A stretch of DNA of 64,000 nucleotides from Corynebacterium xerosis NBRC 16721 = ATCC 373. GTDB taxonomy: Bacteria > Actinomycetota > Actinomycetes > Mycobacteriales > Mycobacteriaceae. Shown here one piece after another: positions 1-7,527 of this stretch; position 1 is the stretch's first letter, and each line of letters begins with the position of its first letter. The DNA lies in NCBI RefSeq assembly GCF_001552415.1, contig NZ_BCRD01000002.1, positions 248,001 through 312,000 of the forward strand, given 5' to 3'. The position numbers were made by a program, and so were the translations under genes. The notes under the pieces were generated by a model. That model saw only the letters and a list, made by a program, of their open reading frames with translations. It ran no database searches and was not told the origin of the DNA.

Positions 1-1
1 C

Positions 2-601
2 CCGAACGAGTCGGAGCTGCACGAGCGCGTCGCCGACGCGCTGGGCCGCGACGAATCGAACCCGCTGTTCGTGGTCTCGCAGAAGTCGCTGACCGGCCAT
101 GCCAAGGGCGGCGCGGCGGCGTTCCAGATGATCGGCCTGACCCAGGTGCTGCGCTCCGGCGTGCTCCCGGCGAACCGTTCGCTGGACTGCGTCGACCCGG
201 AGCTGGCCAAGCACGGCCGCCTGGTGTGGCCGACGAAGCCGATCGAGATGGGCGACGCGCTGCCGATGAAGGCCGGCTTCGTCACCTCGCTGGGCTTCGG
301 CCACGTGTCCGCGCTGGTCGCGATCGTCCACCCGGAGGCGTTCCACGCGGCCGTCGCCGCCGAGGACGGCGCCGACGCCGCCGCGGCGTGGCGTGCCGCC
401 GCCGATGAGCGCGAGGCCGCGGGCCTGCGCCGCATCGACGACGCCATCTACGGCGGCGAGGGCCTCTACGAGCGTCCCGAGGGCCGCCGCCTGGGCGATG
501 GTGGCGCGTACCGCGACACCGCGACGCTGGAGAAGGCGGTCATCCTGAATCCGGATGCGCGCCTGGTCGACGGAGTGCTTTCCGACGAGCCGGCGAAGTA
601 G
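2..601 (+). CDS. fas: Type I fatty acid synthase, C-terminal ketosynthase end (partial)
   Basis: This is the last 199 residues of a large gene that starts before the window. It is the end of the ketosynthase domain of a multidomain (type I) fatty acid synthase, the enzyme that builds the C16-C18 acyl chains used for phospholipids and mycolates in Corynebacteriales. The segment with SQKSLTGHAKGGAAAFQ, followed by the QVLRSGVLPANRSLD stretch, matches the conserved His-containing part of the type I ketosynthase active site. Base 2 is in frame, so the open frame continues upstream. The carrier protein activator acpS lies 1.65 kb downstream, and the two are normally neighbours; here a foreign-looking gene separates them. 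A strong hairpin terminator follows. Corynebacteria can carry two paralogues (fasA, fasB), and this fragment cannot say which. Confidence 0.93.
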   Translation, partial: PNESELHERVADALGRDESNPLFVVSQKSLTGHAKGGAAAFQMIGLTQVLRSGVLPANRSLDCVDPELAKHGRLVWPTKPIEMGDALPMKAGFVTSLGFGHVSALVAIVHPEAFHAAVAAEDGADAAAAWRAAADEREAAGLRRIDDAIYGGEGLYERPEGRRLGDGGAYRDTATLEKAVILNPDARLVDGVLSDEPAK

Positions 602-663
602 CGGTCCGGCGCAGTAGCAGTCCGGCGCGGGCGGGCATTGCGCCGCCCGCGCCGGTGGGCTTC

Positions 664-717
664 GTGCCCACCGTGCCCACCGTGCCCGCCGCGCCCGCCG
701 CGCCCACCGTGCCTGCC
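664..717. repeat. 9-bp tandem repeat (CCCACCGTG and variants)
   Basis: About six tandem copies of the nonamer CCCACCGTG or CCCGCCGCG follow the fas stop codon. This is a simple low-complexity repeat with no visible coding role. Confidence 0.7.
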
Positions 718-721
718 GCAT

Positions 722-765
722 GAGCCGCGGCGGTGATCCCCATGGGGTCGCCGCCGCGGCTCTTT
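722..765 (+). terminator. Hairpin terminator after fas
   Basis: GAGCCGCGGCGG at 722-733 pairs perfectly with CCGCCGCGGCTC at 751-762 and is followed by TTT. It is a factor-independent terminator-like hairpin 120 bp after fas, so the downstream inserted gene is probably transcribed separately. Confidence 0.75.
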
Positions 766-864
766 GGCGTTTCCGCAGGCGAACCACGGTCAATCGGACA
801 CGCGATCGCGGCCGCCGACACCCGGCGACGGCCCGGCACAGGTGACATATCCGCCCCGCCTCCC

Positions 865-962
865 ACGAGATCGTGATTGGGCCATTGGATCGTGATCTCG
901 TCGGACGGGGTGGGCGGCACATTCGACGAGATCGTGATTGGGTGCTCGGATCGTGATCTCGT
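865..962. repeat. Palindromic repeat pair A (two ~37-bp units, 61-bp period)
   Basis: There are two copies, 865-901 and 924-962. Each has a left arm containing ACGAGATCG and a right arm containing CGATCTCGT or CGTGATCTCGT, with a short GC-rich spacer. Matching positions in the two copies are 61 bp apart. Related pairs occur at 2091-2191, 29940-30041 and 57944-58042. This pair lies immediately upstream of the AbiEi/DUF559-type gene. Confidence 0.85.
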
Positions 963-1131
963 GCGAGTGATTGCCGTGTTGTTCGGGTCGTGGCTCCGCA
1001 CAAGTTCGGCGGAGGCTCCGTCAATACGTGAGGGCGGGGCACTATCCACAACCCAGGATTCACCCACAAACCATGTGGATTCGGCCGGGGCCCGTCCAAC
1101 GGCGGCCATCTGGCCGGGCAACGATTCCGTT

Positions 1132-2103
1132 GTGAGATTCAAAGACACCCGGTTGCCCATTGGCCCGTTGAGCCGCGACGAACTTTTCGCGCGCCACGGG
1201 ATCCGGGGCGCTGAACTGCACTCGAATTACGTGCGAATGCGGGATGGCCGATTCGTACGCGCCGACATGGCTCGTGACATGGGAGTTTTGGTGAATCAGG
1301 CGGTGGCCCGATTCCCGGACGGAGTGATTGGGTTCTGGGGCGCGGCCCACATGTACGGGCACCCGTGGATGCCTTGGGATGCACTGCCCACGGTCTTCGC
1401 CGACAAGCCCCGGACGATCCCGGTGGACGCCATAGGGTTTCGTCGGCACCTCGATGGGGAAGCCGTCGTCGGGAAGCATGGACCACCCCAGTTCGCGGTG
1501 GCGCATGACCGATTGCCGGACAGATCCATCATCGTGGTCAACGGCGTGCAGTGCACTTCGCCGCTGCGGACCGCGTTCGATCTGGCGCGAATTCGGAATC
1601 TTCCCGAAGCCGTGGCCGCGGTCGACGGCATGTGCGCGGTGATGCCGGGATTGACCCACCGCATTCGGGATGCCGCCTCGACGACCGACAGGTCGATCCG
1701 GGATCTCGCGAGATTCCGAGAAGTCGCGAACCTGGCGAGTTCCCGCGCGGAGAGCCCGTGGGAATCCCGGACCCGCGTGCTCATGCACCAGATCGGGCTG
1801 CCGGACCTGGTGGAGCAGCATTCGGTGCAGATCGTCATCGATGGCCGCACGTATACGGTGCGCATGGATCTCGCGAGCATCCGCGCGAAGACGGGCGTCG
1901 AGTTCATGGGGAAACACCATAAGTACGAGCAAAACCGCCGTTGGGACGAGTTGAGGGCGGCCGGCTTGGCCCGTCAGGGTTGGAAGCTGCTCAGCGTCGA
2001 GGCTCGGGATGTGACGACGCGCTGGCGGGCGACGTCGAAAATGGTGCGGGACACCATCCTGGAGCGGATCGCCGCCTTGGAATCCGACCCGACGAGATCG
2101 TGA
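1132..2103 (+). CDS. AbiEi-like / DUF559 (Vsr-type nuclease fold) protein, inserted between fas and acpS
   Basis: The protein has about 323 residues. The N-terminal 200 residues read like the AbiEi-type antitoxin/regulator fold common in actinobacteria, including the pattern SPLRTAFDLAR and a 'GFWGAAHMYGHPW' segment. The C-terminal 110 residues read like a DUF559 or very-short-patch-repair nuclease fold: SPWESRTR, then RMDLAS, then VEFMGKHHKYEQNRRWDE. The usual EYDG acid pair is EFMG here, so catalysis is uncertain. The start is unclear; GTG 1132 is chosen, with GTG 1075 also possible, and neither has a good ribosome site. The last codons and the TGA stop are made from the first arm of the downstream palindrome. 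The gene is flanked on both sides by repeat pairs and splits fas from acpS, which suggests insertion. Function is unknown; a role in defence or as an orphan antitoxin is inference only. Confidence 0.7.
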   Translation: MRFKDTRLPIGPLSRDELFARHGIRGAELHSNYVRMRDGRFVRADMARDMGVLVNQAVARFPDGVIGFWGAAHMYGHPWMPWDALPTVFADKPRTIPVDAIGFRRHLDGEAVVGKHGPPQFAVAHDRLPDRSIIVVNGVQCTSPLRTAFDLARIRNLPEAVAAVDGMCAVMPGLTHRIRDAASTTDRSIRDLARFREVANLASSRAESPWESRTRVLMHQIGLPDLVEQHSVQIVIDGRTYTVRMDLASIRAKTGVEFMGKHHKYEQNRRWDELRAAGLARQGWKLLSVEARDVTTRWRATSKMVRDTILERIAALESDPTRS

Positions 2104-2191
2104 TTGGTGGCCCGGATCGTGATTTCGCCGGTCCGGGTAGGGCAGCACATTTGACGAGATCGTGATTGGTGGCCCGAATCGTGATCTCGTC
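2091..2191. repeat. Palindromic repeat pair B (two units, 62-bp period)
   Basis: There are two copies, 2091-2129 and 2153-2191, with left arm GACGAGATCGTGATTGGTGG and right arm ATCGTGAT(C/T)TCG. The first copy overlaps the last four codons and stop of the preceding gene. With pair A it brackets that gene. Confidence 0.85.
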
Positions 2192-2239
2192 GCCGGAAAG
2201 GAGGGCATTGCGGGGAAGGGGAGCGGAGCGGTCGGCCGG

Positions 2240-2251
2240 TAGCCTGGGCGC
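2240..2251 (+). promoter_or_regulatory. Leaderless promoter of acpS (-10 TAGCCT)
   Basis: TAGCCT at 2240-2245 is followed by 6 nt and then ATG. This is the TANNNT-to-start spacing of leaderless actinobacterial transcripts, and it supports the 2252 start. Confidence 0.55.
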
Positions 2252-2875
2252 ATGGAATCAGCGGCGGGACGAGGGGCCGAATCAGCGGCGGCGGATGGCC
2301 ACGAGGGCGGTGCCGACGCCAGCGGCGGCGGTGAATCGATTGCCGACGCAGCGACTGCCGACGTAGCCATCGGCGGCGCGGTGGAGGGCTCGATCTTGGG
2401 CACCGGCATCGACATGGTGCACGTGCCGTCGTTCGCGGCGGACCTGGACCGGCCGGGCTCGACGTTCGCCAAAGCCGCGTTCACGGTGGGGGAGCGGGCC
2501 GCCGCAAACCGCCGAGGACTCGTCGGCACCGCCCTGGCCAGGCACCTCGCCGGCCGCTGGGCGGTTAAGGAAGCCGTGGTCAAGGCATGGTCGCAGGCCC
2601 TCTACGGCACGCCGCCGGTGATCCCGCGTGATGAGGTGGATTGGCGGGAGATCGAGGTCGTCGCCGATGCGTGGGGCCGGGTCGCGGTCGCGCTGCACGG
2701 GCGGGTCCGCGACGAGGTCGCGCGCACGGTCGGCGCGCCCGCTTCGGGCGCCGCACCTGGTGCGGCTTCGGGCGGCTTTGCGACGCCCACGGGCCCCCCG
2801 CAGGTGCGTTTCCACGTCAGCATCAGCCACGACGGTGATCAGGCGATCGCCATCGCGGTGCTGGCTGAGGGCTGA
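2252..2875 (+). CDS. acpS: Holo-[acyl-carrier-protein] synthase
   Basis: It transfers 4'-phosphopantetheine from CoA to the carrier domain of the type I fatty acid synthase. Recognition: GTGIDMV at about residues 50-56 (metal-binding Asp) and RWAVKEAVVKAW at about 102-113 (the W-x-x-K-E-A motif). It ends with HVSISHDGDQAIAIAVL. The protein is 207 residues, longer than the usual 120-150. It has a 45-residue Gly/Ala-rich N-terminal tail and a low-complexity insert at about 165-185 that contains one copy of the GTCGCAAAGC motif on the minus strand. The ATG at 2252 is supported by a leaderless -10; an internal TTG just before GTGID would give a more typical length. The usual partner fas is upstream beyond the inserted gene. 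Confidence 0.9.
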   Translation: MESAAGRGAESAAADGHEGGADASGGGESIADAATADVAIGGAVEGSILGTGIDMVHVPSFAADLDRPGSTFAKAAFTVGERAAANRRGLVGTALARHLAGRWAVKEAVVKAWSQALYGTPPVIPRDEVDWREIEVVADAWGRVAVALHGRVRDEVARTVGAPASGAAPGAASGGFATPTGPPQVRFHVSISHDGDQAIAIAVLAEG

Positions 2876-2964
2876 CGGCCGAGCACGGGCGCGGCGCCCC
2901 GAATCCGCGTCGGGCGAGGCGCCACGTGGGCGTCGTAAAGCGAAGTGCCGGGCCCCGGAAAGCC

Positions 2965-3714
2965 CTAGCCGCCGGCCTTCTCGGCGACGGTCATGAGGTA
3001 GGAGATGAGCATGCGCTTGACCTCCTGGACCGTCAGTTCGTAGTGCAGCTCCCGCATGCCGGCGTCGCCGGGACGGTCGACGGAGTAATTGAGCAGCGAA
3101 TACGTGGTGTGGATGAGCAGCCCCGAGATGAAGCTGCGCACGTGCGCGTCGGACCGCGGGGCCAGGGGGCGCAGGACCTCGGAAATGCCGTCGAGCAGCT
3201 CCTGCTCGGTGTGGGCGGCCGTCGCCCGCGTCGCCGGCGTCGACTGCACCGCCAGCCACACCGACCGGCGCGACACGTCGTCGCGCCACAGGTCGGCGAT
3301 GTGGTCGATGAACTCCGACAGGAACTCTGGCCACTCCAGAGTCGGCACGATTTCCGCGAAGCGGGTGATCTCCGCGACGACGCCGGCGGTGTCCTGCCGG
3401 TCGAGCTCGCAGATCATGACGTACTTGTTGGCGAAGAACTGGTACAGCGTCCCGATCGGCACCTCGGCCCGCTTGGCCACCTCGTCGAAGGTGAAGGACT
3501 CGAACCCGACGTCGACCAGCACCTCGCGGGCGGCGGCGAGGATCCGGGCGTAGCGTTCGCGGCTGCGCTGCTGCGCGGGGCGGCGGCGCGGCCGCAGGAT
3601 CTCGTGATCATGGTCCGGGTCGGTCGCCGGGTCCAGGCGCACCGACGCCTCGTCCGCCTTCGCGCCGGCCTCGGCGGCCGACTCCTTCGCGCCGTCGGAC
3701 ACGCGCTCAGTCAC
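2965..3714 (-). CDS. TetR/AcrR family transcriptional regulator
   Basis: The 249-residue protein has a TetR DNA-binding domain after a disordered charged 50-residue N-terminus. The helix-turn-helix lies at about 55-100, with the typical pattern ARILAAAREVLVDVGFESFTFDEVAKRAEV followed by GTLYQFFANK. The C-terminal ligand and dimerisation region cannot be assigned to an effector. The start overlaps the end of bcp by 8 bp on the same strand, so the two are probably co-transcribed, with bcp first. As far as I recall, a TetR next to bcp is also found in mycobacteria. The target genes are unknown. Confidence 0.88.
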   Translation of the reverse strand: MTERVSDGAKESAAEAGAKADEASVRLDPATDPDHDHEILRPRRRPAQQRSRERYARILAAAREVLVDVGFESFTFDEVAKRAEVPIGTLYQFFANKYVMICELDRQDTAGVVAEITRFAEIVPTLEWPEFLSEFIDHIADLWRDDVSRRSVWLAVQSTPATRATAAHTEQELLDGISEVLRPLAPRSDAHVRSFISGLLIHTTYSLLNYSVDRPGDAGMRELHYELTVQEVKRMLISYLMTVAEKAGG

Positions 3715-4207
3715 CGGAGTTCAGGTCACGCAGCACGCGGCCGACGTGGCCCTTCGCGCGGACGTTGTACCAGGCGTTTTCCACCTTGCCGTCGGCGTCG
3801 ACGAGCACGGTCGAGCGGATGACCCCCTGCACTACCTTGCCGTAGTTCTTCTTCTCGCCGAACGCGCCCCAGGCGGCCAGGGTCTCTTTCGACGGGTCGG
3901 ACAGGAGGGTGAAGTCCAGTCCGTGGTCGTCGCGGAACTTCGCCAGCTTCTCCGGCTTGTCGGGGGAGATGCCCACGACGTCGACGCCTGCGTCGTTGAA
4001 CTGCGCGGATTCGTCGCGGAAGTCGCAGGCCTGCGTCGTGCAGCCCGGGGTGTTGGCCCGCGGGTAGAAGTACACGAGCACGCGCCGGCCGCGGTAGTCG
4101 GACAGCGACACCTCGGATCCGTCGTCCGCCGTCAGGGTGAAGTCGGGGGCGGCGTCGCCGGGTTCGAGCCGGATGTTCTGCTGTGCGCTGGTGTCGTTAT
4201 CGGCCAT
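3707..4207 (-). CDS. bcp: Thioredoxin-dependent thiol peroxidase, Bcp/PrxQ type
   Basis: This cytoplasmic peroxiredoxin reduces hydrogen peroxide and organic hydroperoxides using thioredoxin. The 166-residue protein has the TPGCTTQACDFRD motif, with peroxidatic Cys56 and the atypical 2-Cys resolving Cys61, plus the PGDAAPDFTL opening and the YFYPRANTPGC core. ATG 4207 is chosen over ATG 4216 because a TACCAT -10 element lies 7 nt upstream of it, which makes a leaderless transcript. Its 3' end overlaps the TetR gene. One of the motif-like elements and the DUF3618 gene lie on the other side, divergently. Confidence 0.93.
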   Translation of the reverse strand: MADNDTSAQQNIRLEPGDAAPDFTLTADDGSEVSLSDYRGRRVLVYFYPRANTPGCTTQACDFRDESAQFNDAGVDVVGISPDKPEKLAKFRDDHGLDFTLLSDPSKETLAAWGAFGEKKNYGKVVQGVIRSTVLVDADGKVENAWYNVRAKGHVGRVLRDLNSGD

Positions 4208-4311
4208 GTGGATCATGGTAGCGGGGATTAATGGGTGTTGGGCGCCCTCAGGTGCTTTTGAGTGTTACCCTTTTCCATCAGACGACCGTTCACCGATCCA
4301 GGGGAGTCCAC

Positions 4312-4593
4312 GTGGCCCGCAGCATTGACGACATTCAGCGCGACATCGAGCGCAACCGCACCCAGCTCGCCAAGACGCTGGACGAGCTTTCGGTTCGCAC
4401 CAATCCGAAGAACGTCGCGGACGACGCCAAGTCCCGCGCCGTGGATGGTCTGCAGGAGCCGAAGGTGCAGGCCGCTCTCGGCGCCGTGGCGCTGGTCATC
4501 GTCGGCGCGATCGCGCTGTCGGTCGCCCGAAACCGCAAGCGTTCCGCCGAGATCGAGCGCATCCGCGAGATGATCGAGGCCGCGTCCCGCTAG
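4312..4593 (+). CDS. DUF3618 family small membrane protein
   Basis: The 93-residue protein begins ARSIDDIQRDIERNRTQLAKTLDEL, the hallmark of DUF3618, with a charged amphipathic N-terminal half. One transmembrane helix follows (AALGAVALVIVGAIALSVA, about residues 55-75), then a basic tail. GTG 4312 is chosen because GGGGAG sits 5 nt before it and TACCCT (4265-4270) looks like its -10. The function of the family is unknown. It is a common single-gene neighbour in corynebacteria and lies divergent from bcp. Confidence 0.85.
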   Translation: MARSIDDIQRDIERNRTQLAKTLDELSVRTNPKNVADDAKSRAVDGLQEPKVQAALGAVALVIVGAIALSVARNRKRSAEIERIREMIEAASR

Positions 4594-4721
4594 GTCGCGT
4601 TTCCCGTACCGCCGGAGGGCGGGTCCCAGTGTGGGGCCCGCCCTCTTTCGGCGTGTGCGGGCCATTTGCTTTGCGGGCGACTGCTTTGCGACGGCCCGCG
4701 TTGTGCCCGGCTCGGCGCATG

Positions 4722-4753
4722 AAAAAACCAGGCCGGGTGAAAACCCGGCCTGG
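4722..4753 (-). terminator. Terminator of tRNA-Lys
   Basis: CCAGGCCGGGT (4728-4738) and ACCCGGCCTGG (4743-4753) form an 11-bp stem with a GAAA loop. On the minus strand it is followed by six U residues, so it is a classic intrinsic terminator just downstream of the tRNA. Confidence 0.92.
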
Positions 4754-4760
4754 TCTGTGG

Positions 4761-4833
<73 letters not shown>

Positions 4834-5351
4834 TTGCGTTTCGCTTCGGCTTGCCGTTCGGCGGCCTCCGCTGCAACGAGAAGAAATATAACCCTGATCG
4901 CGGCGCGATACAAAATCGGCTGGTCAGGCGGTGTTTTCATGTGGCGTCTTTGGTGTCGATTGCGGACGTGCGTGGCAGGCGCAAGTCTGGCGGGGGCGAT
5001 GTCGCGGGAGAGTTGCGGGAAGGTCGCCGGAAAGCCACCGGAAAGCCACCCGAGAGCGACCGAAGGTCACCGGAAAGCCGGCGGAAAGCCACCGGAGGGT
5101 TGGAGGGAGATGCGGGTGGGCACGGGGGGCTCGCCAGAGTGGGCATCCCGCCACGTTTCCGCCGTCGACAGGGGGAGCGGGAGGGGATCGACGGATAGTC
5201 GTCGTGAAGCCCCCCGGACGTGCGGCAGTGATGATGTGATAGGCAAGTTTCGCCGGGTTTACCAGCGTTGATCGGACGTTGCAGAATCGTGACCGTGGTG
5301 AGGGTCGCCTGACGTGCGTTTTTGCGACCGGAGCGACTAGGTTTGCCGGGT
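4834..5351. other. Gene-free stretch between tRNA-Lys and the L,D-transpeptidase locus
   Basis: No supported gene. It holds a direct-repeat patch of CCGGAAAGCC(A/G) at about 5023-5098 (five irregular copies), one GTCGTGAAGC motif at 5201-5210, and a candidate -10 TAGGTT at 5338-5343. Confidence 0.6.
5023..5098. repeat. Irregular tandem repeat of CCGGAAAGCC
   Basis: Copies of (A/G)CCGGAAAGCC or close variants recur at spacings of about 12-30 bp. They produce overlapping but non-conserved open frames, so this is read as a repeat and not a gene. Confidence 0.6.
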
Positions 5352-5429
5352 ATGAGTTTCCGCAACGGGCGACCTGCGCGTCAGTCCGCGGCGTCGCCGT
5401 GCGGAAACCGGGTTTTTGCCGACGAGTAA
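5352..5429 (+). CDS. Putative 25-residue leader peptide upstream of the L,D-transpeptidase
   Basis: A small frame of 25 codons begins with ATG 8 nt after TAGGTT (-10-like, 5338-5343), so the transcript would be leaderless. It ends with TAA immediately followed by GTG 5430, in the reading frame of the transpeptidase. The peptide starts MSFRNGRPARQ and has one Cys. The back-to-back stop/start arrangement suggests translational coupling. No homology is recognised, so it may be chance. Confidence 0.3.
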   Translation: MSFRNGRPARQSAASPCGNRVFADE

Positions 5430-5447
5430 GTGGAGCGATTGAAGAAC

Positions 5448-6662
5448 ATGGGTGTTGAGCTGAAGCGCCGTCGCGGCGCTTTCCGCGGCGGTCGCCTGCG
5501 TGCGGCGGTCGCCGCCGTGGGCGTCGCTGCCCTGGGCCTGACGGGTTGCACCGTGGGCGAGGGCAACGGTGCGGAGGAGGCCGCGCAGGTCGAGGAGGCC
5601 AATCCGAAGCCGGTGGCCAACGTCGAGGACGGCGTCGAGGACGGCGCCGAGGAATGGTCGGTGCTTGATCCGGTGACGGTCGAGATCGACGGGGCCAAGC
5701 TCGATTCGGTCGAGATGACCAACGACGAGGGCAAGGAGGTCGCCGGCGAGCTGTCCGAGGACGGCACGTCCTGGACGACCACGGAGAACCTCGGCTACGG
5801 CCGCACCTACACGCTGGAGGCCAAGGCGGGCGAGGAGGAGCTGTCCAGCTCCTTCCAGACCGTCGTGCCCACGACGATGACCTACGGCTACCTGTCGCCC
5901 CAGGAGGGCTCGACGGTGGGCGTGGGCCAGCCGATCGCGATTCGCTTCGACGAGCCGATCGCCGACCGCCATGCCGCGCAGGAGGCCATCAAGGTCACCA
6001 CCGAGCCGGCCGTCGAGGGCGCGTTCTACTGGCTGAACAACTCCGAGGTGCGCTGGCGCCCGGCCGAGTACTGGCCGTCGGGCACGACCGTGAACGTCGA
6101 GGTCGACATCTACGGCAAGGACCTGGGCAACGGCTACTACGGCCAGGAGAACAACTCCACCAACTTCACCATCGGCGACCGCGTCGTCGCCATCGCGGAT
6201 GACGCGACGAAGACGATGACCATCGAGCGCAACGGCGTCGTCGAGAATTCGATGCCGATCTCCATGGGCTCGGGCACGTGGCCGACGCCGAACGGCACCT
6301 ACATGATCGGCGACCAGCACCAGAACATGGTCATGGACTCCACGACCTACGGCCTGGCGCTGGAGGACGGCGGCTACAAGACCCCGGTGAAGTACGCGAC
6401 GCAGATGTCCTACTCGGGCATCTACGTCCACGGCGCCCCGTGGTCGGTGTGGGCGCAGGGCAGCCAGAACGTGTCGCACGGCTGCATCAACGTCACCGAC
6501 GCCAATGCGGCGTGGTTCCAGCAGAACACCAAGCGCGGCGACATCGTGATCGTCAAGAACACCATCGGCGGCACCCTGCCGGGCACGGATGGCCTGGGCG
6601 ACTGGAACATCCCGTGGGAGACCTGGAAGAAGGGCAACGCGGACGAAACCTCCTCCTGGTAG
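5448..6662 (+). CDS. L,D-transpeptidase (YkuD domain) lipoprotein with Ig-like domains
   Basis: An envelope enzyme that makes 3-3 cross-links in peptidoglycan. The 404-residue precursor has a basic N-terminus, a hydrophobic signal segment and the lipobox LTGC with Cys34. Two Ig-like (Big_10) domains follow (about 70-230). The YkuD catalytic domain has HGAPW and SHGCINV, with the active-site Cys at about 346. This is the architecture of mycobacterial LdtMt2-type enzymes. Starts at GTG 5430 (directly after a small upstream frame) and ATG 5448 are both possible; neither has a strong ribosome site. It is a single-gene unit ending in a bidirectional terminator. Confidence 0.92.
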   Translation: MGVELKRRRGAFRGGRLRAAVAAVGVAALGLTGCTVGEGNGAEEAAQVEEANPKPVANVEDGVEDGAEEWSVLDPVTVEIDGAKLDSVEMTNDEGKEVAGELSEDGTSWTTTENLGYGRTYTLEAKAGEEELSSSFQTVVPTTMTYGYLSPQEGSTVGVGQPIAIRFDEPIADRHAAQEAIKVTTEPAVEGAFYWLNNSEVRWRPAEYWPSGTTVNVEVDIYGKDLGNGYYGQENNSTNFTIGDRVVAIADDATKTMTIERNGVVENSMPISMGSGTWPTPNGTYMIGDQHQNMVMDSTTYGLALEDGGYKTPVKYATQMSYSGIYVHGAPWSVWAQGSQNVSHGCINVTDANAAWFQQNTKRGDIVIVKNTIGGTLPGTDGLGDWNIPWETWKKGNADETSSW

Positions 6663-6712
6663 GTTCCGCGCGGCCGGTCCCCGGCCCGCATTGCTTTGCG
6701 ACGTCGCGCAAG

Positions 6713-6752
6713 AAAAACACCCCGTTCGACCTCATGGTCGGGCGGGGTTTTT
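6713..6752. terminator. Bidirectional terminator between the L,D-transpeptidase and response regulator genes
   Basis: CCCCG and CGACC arms pair with GGTCG and CGGGG (6720-6747). There is TTTTT on the plus side and AAAAA on the minus side, as suits two convergent genes. Confidence 0.85.
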
Positions 6753-6755
6753 CGG

Positions 6756-6815
6756 GCGCGAACGAAGGCGCGGGCGCGAACGCAGGCGCGGGCGCGAACG
6801 CAGGCGCGGGCGCGG
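6756..6815. repeat. 18-bp tandem repeat (GCGCGGGCGCGAACGCAG)
   Basis: About three and a half copies of an 18-bp unit lie between the convergent transpeptidase and response regulator genes. It is GC-rich and non-coding, and likely variable in copy number. Confidence 0.75.
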
Positions 6816-6861
6816 GGGAGCGGCGGGGCGGGGCGGGCGAGGTGACGGATTCCAGGGGCCG

Positions 6862-7527
6862 TCAGAGCATGCCCAGCTCGGCGGCCCTGGCCACGGCGGC
6901 GGTGCGGGAGCCGACGCCGAGTTTCGTGAAGACGTGCACGAGGTGGGATTTCACCGTCGCCTCGGTCAGCGTCAGGCGCGCGGCGATGTCGCGGTTGGAC
7001 AGGCCGTCGGCGACGAGTCGCAGCACCTCGGTTTCGCGTGCCGTGAGGGTGCGCGCCGGGTCCCGCAGGCGCCCCATGAGGCGGGTGGCGACGTCGCCGG
7101 AGAGCACCGTCTCGCCCCGGGCCGCGGCACGGACGCCGTCGACGAGCTGGGCGGGGTCGGCGTCCTTGAGCAGGTAGCCCACCGCCCCGGCGGACACCGC
7201 GCCGAGGATGTCGGCGTCGGAGGAATAGTTGGTCACCACCAGCACCTGCGGCGGGTCGGGCAGCGCGCGGATGCGGGCGGTGGCGTCGACTCCGCCGGCC
7301 CGCCCCTGCGCGCCGGGGCCCTCGCCGAAGCGCAGGTCCATGAGAACCAGATCAATGGGGGTCTCGGCCGTTTCCATGGCCGTTTCCATGGCCGCTTCGA
7401 CTGCCGCGACGGCGTCGTCGGGCGTGGCGGCTTCGGCCACGACCGCGATGTCCCCGGCCGTTTCGAGCACGGCGCGCAGGCCCGCGCGGACCACGGGGTG
7501 ATCGTCGGCGAGGAGGACGGTGATCAT
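6862..7527 (-). CDS. NarL/FixJ-type response regulator
   Basis: The 221-residue cytoplasmic regulator has a receiver domain with the acidic pocket LLADDH and phospho-acceptor Asp64 (VLMDLRFG), the conserved Lys in YLLKDAD, and a C-terminal LuxR-type helix-turn-helix (LTARETEVLRLVADGLSNRDIA, then ATVKSHL). A short METAMETAET repeat interrupts the receiver at about 48-56, before Asp64. It overlaps the upstream histidine kinase by 4 bp and is translated after it. The divergent ABC exporter genes are the obvious candidate targets. Confidence 0.93.
   Translation of the reverse strand: MITVLLADDHPVVRAGLRAVLETAGDIAVVAEAATPDDAVAAVEAAMETAMETAETPIDLVLMDLRFGEGPGAQGRAGGVDATARIRALPDPPQVLVVTNYSSDADILGAVSAGAVGYLLKDADPAQLVDGVRAAARGETVLSGDVATRLMGRLRDPARTLTARETEVLRLVADGLSNRDIAARLTLTEATVKSHLVHVFTKLGVGSRTAAVARAAELGML

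Larger units (their letters stand above)
602..1131. other. Gene-free 530-bp stretch after fas
   Basis: It holds the 9-bp tandem repeat, the fas terminator and the first pair of 61-bp palindromes (865-962). DnaA-box-like TATCCACA and TGTGGAT words lie at about 1043-1050 and 1074-1080. No convincing gene is present; the open frame here is only an upstream extension of the following gene through the repeats. Confidence 0.6.

Noticed and set aside
877..1131. An N-terminal extension of the AbiEi/DUF559 gene starting inside repeat pair A
   Set aside because: The extra 85 residues are mostly a translation of the palindromic repeats and have no family similarity.
865..2191. A CRISPR array
   Set aside because: Repeats are palindromic doublets with only two units per site and matching centres, not many identical repeats with unique spacers.
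4834..5271. Open frames of 120-145 codons between tRNA-Lys and the L,D-transpeptidase
   Set aside because: They overlap in several frames, are created by the CCGGAAAGCC repeats, and lack ribosome sites or recognisable sequence.
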